NCBI GenBank assembly: GCA_031272945.1
Contig: JAISST010000158.1
Location: 1-45,720, forward strand
Source: Fusobacteriaceae bacterium
GTDB taxonomy: Bacteria; Fusobacteriota; Fusobacteriia; Fusobacteriales; Fusobacteriaceae
Length of the DNA: 45,720 nucleotides
Direction of reading: 5' to 3'
Of this stretch, positions 25,777-31,582 are shown one piece after another. The translations under genes and the position numbers were made by a program. The notes beneath the pieces were generated by a model, which made no database searches, was not told where the DNA came from, and saw only the letters and a list, made by a program, of their open reading frames with translations. Numbering within the stretch: position 1 is the first letter of the stretch; every line of letters starts with the position of its first letter.

Positions 25777-26517
25777 TCACAGAACCGCTCCGGCGATCCC
25801 CGCGCCAAACAGAGCGAAATCATATTTTACGGGATCTTCGGGGCAAAATTTCCGTAAGACAGCAGTCAAATCTTCCACGGCCTGCCGGTCATTCTGCTTT
25901 CTTTGTAAAAGCAGCAGACGGCGGGCCGTGTTTCCCGCGTGGACATCCAGCGGGATATAGAGGCCGGACGGGGCAAGACAATCCCAGACGCCCAGATCCA
26001 CGATCCCGTCGCGCCGGACCAACCAGCGCAGGGCGAGATTGACGCGTTTCAAGGCGGTCTTGGCGTAATGGACCGGCATACATTTGGGATTGACGCGACC
26101 GTCGTTGGCAAGCGTCATTTCTTCTTGCAAAAGGCGGGCGACGTCCCAGGGATCCGCCGCTTTTTTCTTTTTGAGAAAAGCGTTCATGCTCTCGTTTTGC
26201 TCATAGATCCTGTGGAAGCCGCGCAGCATGTGGGCCAGATCCGTTTCGAAAAATGTGCGGTGTACATTTCCGGCGCCCAGGCGCTCATATCTTTTTGTCA
26301 TCACATAATCCCAGGGGCTTTTTCCGATTTTTCCCAGTATTTTTTCACAGCTTGAAAGAATGGCCTTTCTGTTGCCCCAGGTGATGGCGGCCACTAAAAA
26401 AGACGCGATCTCAATGTCCTGCAGCTTTTTGTAGCGACGGGGAAATTGTACCGGGTCTTCTTCGATAAAAGATTTCGTGTTGTATTGCCGGACAAGCCTG
26501 TCCAAAACGCCCTTCAT
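25777..26517 (-). CDS. TIGR02757 (DUF2400) family protein
   Basis: This 246-residue protein matches the TIGR02757/DUF2400 pattern as I recall it: SFLVAAITWGNRKAIL near the N-terminus, then VDLGVWD, YIPLDVHAGNTAR and a C-terminal CPEDPVKYDFALFGAGI. The family is mostly helical with resemblance to HhH-type DNA glycosylase folds. No reaction is established, so I assign none. It ends exactly where the convergent ftsZ ends, with no terminator between. It lies 21 bp after the LysE-type gene on the same strand and may be cotranscribed with it. Confidence 0.8.
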   Translation of the reverse strand: MKGVLDRLVRQYNTKSFIEEDPVQFPRRYKKLQDIEIASFLVAAITWGNRKAILSSCEKILGKIGKSPWDYVMTKRYERLGAGNVHRTFFETDLAHMLRGFHRIYEQNESMNAFLKKKKAADPWDVARLLQEEMTLANDGRVNPKCMPVHYAKTALKRVNLALRWLVRRDGIVDLGVWDCLAPSGLYIPLDVHAGNTARRLLLLQRKQNDRQAVEDLTAVLRKFCPEDPVKYDFALFGAGIAGAVL

Positions 26518-26538
26518 CCTGTCGTCCCTCTCATTTCT

Positions 26539-27153
26539 TTATTTTCTCACGAGCTCCACAAATTGCAGGAAGAGTTTTCCTCCGTAAAAAATCAAAATAA
26601 TTCCGCTGAGGATATTGATCCAGCGGATGATTTTCGGGGAAAAGCGCTTTTGAAAAAAATGCAGGAGGGTCGTGAGTCCTGTGAACCAGATACAGGAGGC
26701 GGAAATAACGCCCCAGAGGAAGAATTTTGCCGTGCCGGGCGGAAGGCTGGCCCGGGTCGCTCCGAAAAGCATGGTGGTCCCGATGACCGCCGGGGGGTTC
26801 AGCCAGGAAACCGCAAAGGCAGACGTCGCAATCTTCAAAAGCGGAATGTTGACGTCCACTTTCCGATCGGCGTTTCCTTTATCCCGGAGCAGCGAGATTC
26901 CCGTGTAGATTACGAGCAGGCTCCCGACCAGGAGTACCACGAGTCTTGTCACAGGCCAGGTTTCCAGGATCGTTCCCATACCGAAATAACCCGCGAACGT
27001 CAGCGTGACGTCGAAGGCAAGCACGATAAAAGCAGTCACATAGGCCATTTTTGTGGTCCGGGTGAGGGCGGAATTCATGATGTACATGTTTTGCATACCG
27101 ATGGGCGCCACATAGGCGAGTCCCATGGTCAGGCCCTGTAAGAGATATTTCAT
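26539..27153 (-). CDS. LysE family amino acid exporter
   Basis: This 204-residue membrane protein has six predicted spans. The LysE/ArgO-type N-terminal motif is GLTMGLAYVAPIGMQNMYIM, and AFAVSWLNPPAVIGTTMLFG carries the conserved NP-A signature. Length and topology match the family, which exports basic or other amino acids by proton exchange. GGAGAA precedes the ATG. It is transcribed away from tRNA-Ser's terminator in the same direction. The substrate is unknown. Confidence 0.9.
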   Translation of the reverse strand: MKYLLQGLTMGLAYVAPIGMQNMYIMNSALTRTTKMAYVTAFIVLAFDVTLTFAGYFGMGTILETWPVTRLVVLLVGSLLVIYTGISLLRDKGNADRKVDVNIPLLKIATSAFAVSWLNPPAVIGTTMLFGATRASLPPGTAKFFLWGVISASCIWFTGLTTLLHFFQKRFSPKIIRWINILSGIILIFYGGKLFLQFVELVRK

Positions 27154-27180
27154 GGCAGTTCTCCGTTTTGGATTCCGGGA

Positions 27181-27230
27181 TAAAATAAAAGCGAATCTTC
27201 GCGCTAAAGAAAGCGCAAGGTCGGATTCGC
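27181..27230 (-). terminator. Terminator of tRNA-Ser
   Basis: On the minus strand, GCGAATC...GATTCGC with an inner GCGC/GCGC stem is followed by TTTTATTTTAT, 12 nt past the tRNA 3' end and before the LysE-type gene. Confidence 0.7.
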
Positions 27231-27242
27231 ATTGGGTTCAAA

Positions 27243-27332
27243 TGGCGGAAAGGGGGGGATTCGAACCCCCGATACCCGTAAAGGTATGCATGTTTTCGAG
27301 ACATGTGCCTTCAACCGCTCGGCCACCTTTCC
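27243..27332 (-). tRNA. tRNA-Ser (anticodon CGA)
   Basis: The 90-nt minus-strand sequence folds into a class II tRNA. The acceptor stem is GGAAAGG/CCTTTCC with discriminator G and an encoded CCA. It has a D-arm, an anticodon stem CATGT/ACATG with loop CTCGAAA (anticodon CGA, reads UCG), a long variable arm (ATACC...GGTAT) and a T-arm GGGGG TTCGAAT CCCCC. The long variable arm fits serine. Confidence 0.95.
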
Positions 27333-27505
27333 GTCTCTGTTCTTCAACTAAAACAGTATACCAGATTTATGACTTGCCGTCAACTGTTTTTTTCTTGGCG
27401 TTTGGAGAAATTCTGTGAACGTCATTTTGTGAATACATAAAAAGGGGACGGAAATAAAAATTTCTCAAAATTTTTTTGATCCCTGAAATATAGAAATTAT
27501 GATTA

Positions 27506-27733
27506 TTGCAAAAGTCAGCAAAAATTTGGGGGGTGGATTTTTTCTGTGAAAATGTTGTAATATGGTATCGTTTCAGGTGTAGGAATGTGGACGAGCGGGA
27601 TAAGAGCGGAACTTTGAACGCCGGAATCTCCGACAGCAAAAACTGGATGGATTCCGTGAACTGGAATGAATCCGGGATTCTGGTGGAAGGAAATACGAAT
27701 TACGCGGTCGGAGGGGATGTGGTCCTCAGATGA
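27506..27733 (+). pseudogene. Orphan ORF fragment of unknown origin
   Basis: In the 497-base stretch between the tRNA and the next gene, the only candidate coding text is the end of this 75-codon ORF. From about 27587 it reads NAGISDSKNWMDSVNWNESG and GNTNYAVGGDVVLR, which looks like the end of a beta-rich secreted protein. There is no ribosome site and only a TTG/GTG start. The base composition is like the host, unlike the AT-rich gene that follows. It may be a remnant of a longer gene or chance; I cannot name a family. The rest of the stretch (27333-27505) is AT-rich with nothing I recognise. Confidence 0.3.
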
Positions 27734-27829
27734 AAAACAGAGATCAGCGTTTACTTGCTAATCAAATTGATACAGGAAACTAAGCATAAAACGTATTTAA
27801 AAAAGACAATTATTCTGGAGATTATAGAG

Positions 27830-28546
27830 ATGTTCTTGAATCAAAAATGCACTATTTCAAGTATTGAAAATGAAATCAAAATAGAATATGCTTATGTAAA
27901 CCAATCGGTTATATGGTTAATCTTATGGCTAATACTTGTTATTGAAACTATAATATTAGTATTTACCGTACATTTTTATTTAAAAATATCTGCAATATTT
28001 CTTGTTTTTATCCTATTTCTATTGATATTGTTTTATCAATTCAATTATGAATGTCTATCAAAAGAAATAATCATCATAGATACAAAAGGAATTTTGATAA
28101 AAAAAAGGATTTGTTTTGTGGAATACTATGTTGATTCAGTAAAATATGAAGATTATATCACAAGTTATGTGTTGAAAGAAAATAAGAGTTGTGAATGGGA
28201 TCCGAATATTTTTTCAAAAGAAATAGCTATGAAATTTAAACAAAATGGAAATATGATTTTGTATCCACAAATTCATCCAAAAGAGTCATTTGCTAAGTAC
28301 TTAAATCAAAAAGTAAAAGTTGAAAGAAAAAAAATGATAAATGAAAAACTAAAATATGAAACAAAATTTGGACATTTGCTATATAAAATAGCCGGTAAAA
28401 TATTTAACAAAAATATCACTGAATTGGCTATGATATTTATGGGAAATGAACACAAGAAAATTATTTCATGGGGCTACAAAATACCCGATGATATTGCAGA
28501 AAAAATAGTAGATTTGATAAAAGAGAACATTAAAGATAAAAAATAA
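27830..28546 (+). CDS. AT-rich membrane protein of unknown function (accessory)
   Basis: This 238-residue protein has two adjacent hydrophobic segments near residues 27-50 and 53-72 (SVIWLILWLILVIETIILVF region). A charged, Lys-rich cytoplasmic part follows, containing beta-strand-like repeats similar in layout to small PH-like/bacterial membrane proteins. I do not recognise it. GGAG lies 9 nt before the ATG at 27830; the ORF-track TTG at 27755 has no support. Codon and base use are strikingly AT-rich (many AAA, ATA, TTT) against GC-rich neighbours, pointing to recent transfer. The headless fragment starts right after its stop. An immunity or toxin-partner role is possible but unproven. Confidence 0.6.
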   Translation: MFLNQKCTISSIENEIKIEYAYVNQSVIWLILWLILVIETIILVFTVHFYLKISAIFLVFILFLLILFYQFNYECLSKEIIIIDTKGILIKKRICFVEYYVDSVKYEDYITSYVLKENKSCEWDPNIFSKEIAMKFKQNGNMILYPQIHPKESFAKYLNQKVKVERKKMINEKLKYETKFGHLLYKIAGKIFNKNITELAMIFMGNEHKKIISWGYKIPDDIAEKIVDLIKENIKDKK

Positions 28547-28547
28547 T

Positions 28548-28805
28548 ATTTATGAACAAGGAAAAGTATATACTTCTGAAGTCCCAATTAAGGATGTAAC
28601 AAGCCACGAGAACTCTCTTGCTAACAAAAGTGATAACTATTTGGAAGTATCTGTATACCAAAATATTCCACAAAATGCAATATCTTCATTACTTACAGAG
28701 GCAAGTTATTGTCGTGAAGAAAATATACTTACGATGAAAGTAGATGAATTAGAGCGATATATGAGAATCATCTTTGATTATCCTAAACAACTCAAGGAGG
28801 AGTAA
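28548..28805 (+). pseudogene. Headless AT-rich coding fragment upstream of the NADAR remnant
   Basis: A frame absent from the ORF track is open from 28521 to the TAA at 28803-28805. From about 28548 it reads as real protein (YEQGKVYTSEVPIKDVTSHE ... NYLEVSVYQNIPQNAI ... YMRIIFDYPKQLKEE). It has no ATG/GTG/TTG start with a ribosome site, so it looks like the 3' part of a longer gene whose 5' part is lost. Its last codons AAGGAGGAG are the ribosome site of the NADAR gene, and TAATG couples the two. It was therefore the upstream partner in a two-gene operon. The identity is unknown; an ADP-ribosyltransferase-like partner is a guess based on NADAR context only. Confidence 0.55.
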
Positions 28806-28984
28806 TGGCCATATATTTTTACAAAGTAAAAGAGGAGAATGGATATCTTTCTAATTTTGCACATTATCCGTATCCAAACATTAGGGAGAAGCTTATAAAT
28901 ACAGGAAGAGAAGAATTGATCGAAAAGACAACAACGGATTAGTATTGGGGATGTGGCACAAGTAGCAGTTTTTTATTGACTTGA
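28805..28984 (+). pseudogene. NADAR (YbiA-like) family pseudogene: internal deletion plus nonsense codon
   Basis: The 45-codon ORF starts MAIYFYKVKEENGYLSNFAH, the NADAR N-terminus (FYxxxxxYGxLSNFA). It then jumps directly to NIREKLINTGREELIE, which is the C-terminal IRexLLaTGdaeLvE motif, so about 100 central residues are missing. After TTTD comes TAG, then YWGCGT in the same frame, matching the final DxYWGxG motif with the stop in place of one residue. NADAR proteins (about 150-180 residues) are N-glycosidases that remove ADP-ribose from guanine and act on riboflavin intermediates in plants and YbiA. This copy must be inactive. Confidence 0.8.
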
Positions 28985-29009
28985 CACTACAGACAAAAAA
29001 TGATATCAT
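28981..29009 (+). promoter_or_regulatory. Sigma70 promoter of ridA-type gene
   Basis: TTGACA, 17-bp spacer, TATCAT, ending 49 bp before the ATG. The -35 overlaps the last codon of the NADAR remnant, so the decayed patch ends exactly where host control begins. Confidence 0.75.
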
Positions 29010-29058
29010 TTGAAAAGCTTAACCAACAACTCAAACTTTATCGGAGGTACATCACGCC

Positions 29059-29436
29059 ATGAAACGAAAAGGAATTGAAGCGAAAGGAACCCCCATGGGT
29101 CCCTACTCCCTCGCGGTGGATGCCGCCGGATTCGTCTATGTGTCCGGACAAGCGGGAGTGGATCCCGATACGAAACGCCTGGCGCCCGGGGGCATAGGCC
29201 CGGAAACCAGACAGACATTCGCGAATATTTTCCGGATTCTTGCCGCCGCGGGGCTGAGTTCCGACGACGTGCAAAAAGTCAACGTATACCTGACGGATAT
29301 TGATAATTTTGCGGAAATGAACGCCGTCTACAAGGAACAATTTACGGAACCTTACCCCGCCAGAACCACGGTTGCCGTCAAGGCGCTTCCGCGCACGGAC
29401 GCCCTTGTGGAAATCGAGGTTGTGGCAAAACGATAG
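29059..29436 (+). CDS. RidA family enamine/imine deaminase
   Basis: This 125-residue YjgF/YER057c/UK114 protein is the standard length for a trimeric RidA. It has GPYSLAVDAAGFVYVSGQAG, VNVYLTDIDNFAEMN, and PARTTVAVKALP carrying the Arg that binds the substrate carboxylate and defines the active RidA subfamily. It hydrolyses reactive enamines such as 2-aminoacrylate released by PLP enzymes. A PLP lyase-like gene is encoded about 5 kb away, though not in the same operon. It has its own promoter and a terminator, so it is monocistronic. GGAGGT sits 12 nt before the ATG. Confidence 0.9.
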   Translation: MKRKGIEAKGTPMGPYSLAVDAAGFVYVSGQAGVDPDTKRLAPGGIGPETRQTFANIFRILAAAGLSSDDVQKVNVYLTDIDNFAEMNAVYKEQFTEPYPARTTVAVKALPRTDALVEIEVVAKR

Positions 29437-29438
29437 TA

Positions 29439-30089
29439 TCAGCTTTTTTCCGGCGCTTCCTTATTTGAAGCGCCCGGTTTTTCCTTTTGTTGCTTTTTTT
29501 GTACCTGAGGGCTGACCCTCTTTTTTCTCGAGACGGAGAATCCGAAACTGCCGATTCTTTTCTTGTTCAGCGGGAAATATTCCCCGTGGGCATAGGCGAT
29601 GAGTTCCGCCTCATCCACGTGAATTTTCTTGTTCTTATCGATCAAATCCGCATCCACATGGACGCAGACAATTTCCGCGAGAAAAATATCATGGGACCCG
29701 CCGGTCTTGATGATATCTTTTACTTTGCACTCAAGGTTGACGGGGCACTCTTTGATGACTTCGCTTTTGACCTTCTTTCCTTTGAGCATGGTAAAGCCGC
29801 ATTCTTTGATCTTGTCGTTGGTTCTTCCCGATTTTACTCCGCAATAATCCAGGGCTTTCACAATATCCTTACCGGGCATGTTTACGGTAAATTCCCCGGT
29901 TTCCGAGATATATTCGTAAGACAGGCGCTCCGGCCGGATGGAAATCGAGAGCAGGGGCGGCGTACTGCACACGATGCCGATCCAGGCGATCGTGAGCACA
30001 TTGCTTACCCCTTTTTTATTTTTGCTTGTGACAAGAACCGCCGGTACCGGGCTCAACATTGTCCCGCCGTCAAACTGAATCTTTTTCAT
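29439..30089 (-). CDS. Flavin reductase family protein (FMN-binding split barrel)
   Basis: This 216-residue protein has the flavin reductase-like fold. It begins KKIQFDGGTMLSPVPAVLVT, then NVLTIAWIGIVCSTPPLLSI and RPERLSYEYI, with ETGEFTVNMPG typical of the FMN-binding segment. C-terminal to about residue 170 it carries a basic, Lys/Gln-rich tail not needed for the fold. I start at 30089, where AGGAGG precedes the ATG; the ORF-track start 37 codons earlier lacks support. It follows the TPR/Sel1-like gene by 41 bp. Substrate unknown (flavin or a small aromatic or quinone reductase). The ridA terminator lies inside its 3' end. Confidence 0.85.
   Translation of the reverse strand: MKKIQFDGGTMLSPVPAVLVTSKNKKGVSNVLTIAWIGIVCSTPPLLSISIRPERLSYEYISETGEFTVNMPGKDIVKALDYCGVKSGRTNDKIKECGFTMLKGKKVKSEVIKECPVNLECKVKDIIKTGGSHDIFLAEIVCVHVDADLIDKNKKIHVDEAELIAYAHGEYFPLNKKRIGSFGFSVSRKKRVSPQVQKKQQKEKPGASNKEAPEKS
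29450..29483 (+). terminator. Terminator of the ridA-type gene, embedded in the flavin reductase gene
   Basis: CCGGCGCTTC, 7-nt loop, GAAGCGCCCGG (one bulge) then TTTTTCC. It works on the + strand; the minus-strand side has A's. It lies in the coding C-terminal tail of the convergent flavin reductase gene. Confidence 0.7.
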
Positions 30090-30130
30090 GCCGCCTCCTG
30101 TAAGAATCACGAATAATCGGATTTTGAATT

Positions 30131-30922
30131 TTATCGTGTTGAAATCCGCCGGATCATCGGTCTGACCGCGGGCTTTTTGTTTACGGGCATTCTTTTCCAC
30201 AATTCATGCTGTTTCATCCGTTCGGAATATTCCTCCGCCAGATCTGTCCTGCCCAGATTGTGATACAGAACGCCGAGGTTGCTCAACGCGAAATAATGCC
30301 CCTGATCCGCGGCCTTCTTCAGATATTTTTCGGCGAGATCCAGTTTTCCTTCTTTTTTGTACAGAACGCCGAGATTGAACTGCGCGGTCAAAAATCCCCG
30401 GTCGGCAGCCATTTTATAATATTTTTCGGCCAGGTCCAGTTCTTCCTGCTCCTTATACAAAATGCCGAGATGATTCAAGGCTACAATGTCTCCCTTGTCG
30501 CCCGCCTGTTTCAAATATTTTTCCGCAAAGTCCAGTTTTCCTTCCGTGTAATACAGCCAGCCGAGATTCTGCTGCGCGCTGATGTTTCCCTGATCCGCCG
30601 CCTGTTTCCAATAGCGTTCCGCGTAACCGGTTTTCTCCTGATCATAATACAAAGCGCCGAGGTTGTATTGGGCATACGCGTTTCCCTGCTCGGCTGCGAG
30701 TTTGTAATATTTTTCGGCGAGGTCAAAATTTCTTTGCACCTCATAGATAACGCCCAGGTTGTATTGCGCGTTCACATCTTCCCGCTCCGCCTCTTCGATC
30801 AGTTCCTGTACCTGGACGTCGGATAAAGGAATTGCCTGCTCGTCGTTTTCGGGGTTTGGGGCCGCAAAACTGAAAAAACCGAACAAAAGGAGCAAAACTG
30901 ATAATACGGCGTTTTTTTTCAT
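30131..30922 (-). CDS. Secreted TPR/Sel1-like repeat protein
   Basis: This 263-residue protein has a signal peptide (MKKNAVLSVLLLLFGFFSFA-AP) and six tandem repeats from about residue 45 to 240. Each has the form AQYNLGxLYxxxxxxxLAEKYYKxAAxQG, with a spacing of about 32 residues rather than Sel1's 36 or TPR's 34. The C-terminus is basic. Such solenoids bind proteins in the periplasm. I start at 30922, where GGAGGAG precedes the ATG and the signal peptide begins; the ORF-track start adds 9 unsupported residues. It has its own promoter and probably shares a transcript with the flavin reductase gene. Confidence 0.85.
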   Translation of the reverse strand: MKKNAVLSVLLLLFGFFSFAAPNPENDEQAIPLSDVQVQELIEEAEREDVNAQYNLGVIYEVQRNFDLAEKYYKLAAEQGNAYAQYNLGALYYDQEKTGYAERYWKQAADQGNISAQQNLGWLYYTEGKLDFAEKYLKQAGDKGDIVALNHLGILYKEQEELDLAEKYYKMAADRGFLTAQFNLGVLYKKEGKLDLAEKYLKKAADQGHYFALSNLGVLYHNLGRTDLAEEYSERMKQHELWKRMPVNKKPAVRPMIRRISTR

Positions 30923-30951
30923 AACTCCTCCCGATTTTGCCTTTTTCATTT

Positions 30952-30980
30952 ATATTATCATATTTCGGCCCCAATGTCCA
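30952..30980 (-). promoter_or_regulatory. Sigma70 promoter of the TPR/Sel1-like gene
   Basis: Minus strand: TGGACA, 17-bp spacer, TAATAT, 30 bp upstream of the ATG. Confidence 0.55.
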
Positions 30981-31014
30981 CATGAATTTTGGAACATTCC
31001 CCGGGATATTTCAT

Positions 31015-31341
31015 TCAATTTTTTTCCGTCTGGGCAGACAATTTCTTTTCTTTGACGCCGGATTCCGAAATCTCATACTCAATCTTTACAGGCTCTTTAC
31101 AGTTGTCGTGATATCTGTGCAGTTCTATTTTATCGGGATTGAGTCTTTTCAATAAATCCAGGGAATCGGGAACGCTCAAGCGATCCACATACTGATTTTT
31201 GCTGTTGATGGGATTTCTGACGATATTCCAGCGGTCCGTATGCGCGATAAAATTGAAAGCGCCGGTATCATTATGGATGCAGAACGAATCATTCTCCTTC
31301 GTCTCAGTAATCAGTTTTTCGTAAAATTCGTTTTTTGTCAT
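31015..31341 (-). CDS. Small conserved-looking hypothetical protein
   Basis: This 108-residue soluble protein has no signal peptide or membrane span. It is mixed polar, with FCIHNDTGAFNFIAHTDRWN, then a Leu/Asp-rich helix (SLDLLKRLNPDKIELHRY) and a Lys-rich C-terminus. I do not recognise the family. AGGATG lies 9 nt before the ATG, a weak ribosome site. It stands alone on the minus strand; no terminator or promoter is clear. Composition is close to the host's, so it is not part of the AT-rich patch. Confidence 0.6.
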   Translation of the reverse strand: MTKNEFYEKLITETKENDSFCIHNDTGAFNFIAHTDRWNIVRNPINSKNQYVDRLSVPDSLDLLKRLNPDKIELHRYHDNCKEPVKIEYEISESGVKEKKLSAQTEKN

Positions 31342-31523
31342 GCTTTCACATCCTTTGTGCTCAAAATTTTTCTTTTCTTTGTTGCTTTAAATTTGCGGGA
31401 TTGACATTGTTATTGTAGCACATTTTTGTGTGTGAAAAATGAAATTCGGCTGTTAAAATTGCCTTTTTGCGAATTCTACAAAAAAAGTAGTATTTTTTCT
31501 TTCGATCAGGATACAGACATGTA

Positions 31524-31548
31524 CGGCGCGGTCAGTAGGACCGCGCCG
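31524..31548. terminator. GC-rich hairpin downstream of the sigma54 activator gene
   Basis: CGGCGCGGTC-AGTAG-GACCGCGCCG is a perfect 10-bp stem 35 bp past the activator's stop. No T-run follows on the minus strand, so it may be a weak terminator or an mRNA 3' end. The surrounding stretch 31342-31582 holds no gene. Confidence 0.5.
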
Positions 31549-31582
31549 CACACATAAAGAATGGATTGCCATAAATCAGGGG

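Noticed and set aside
26446-27141. 231-codon plus-strand ORF
   Set aside because: Runs over the LysE-type and TIGR02757 genes in antisense; Arg/Gly/His-rich shadow.
27243-28984. Genomic island integrated at tRNA-Ser
   Set aside because: The AT-rich patch is on the tRNA's 5' side, there is no integrase and no repeat of the tRNA 3' end.
28548-28984. Working NADAR toxin-antitoxin pair
   Set aside because: The NADAR copy has a large deletion and a nonsense codon and the partner has no start; it cannot be functional as read.
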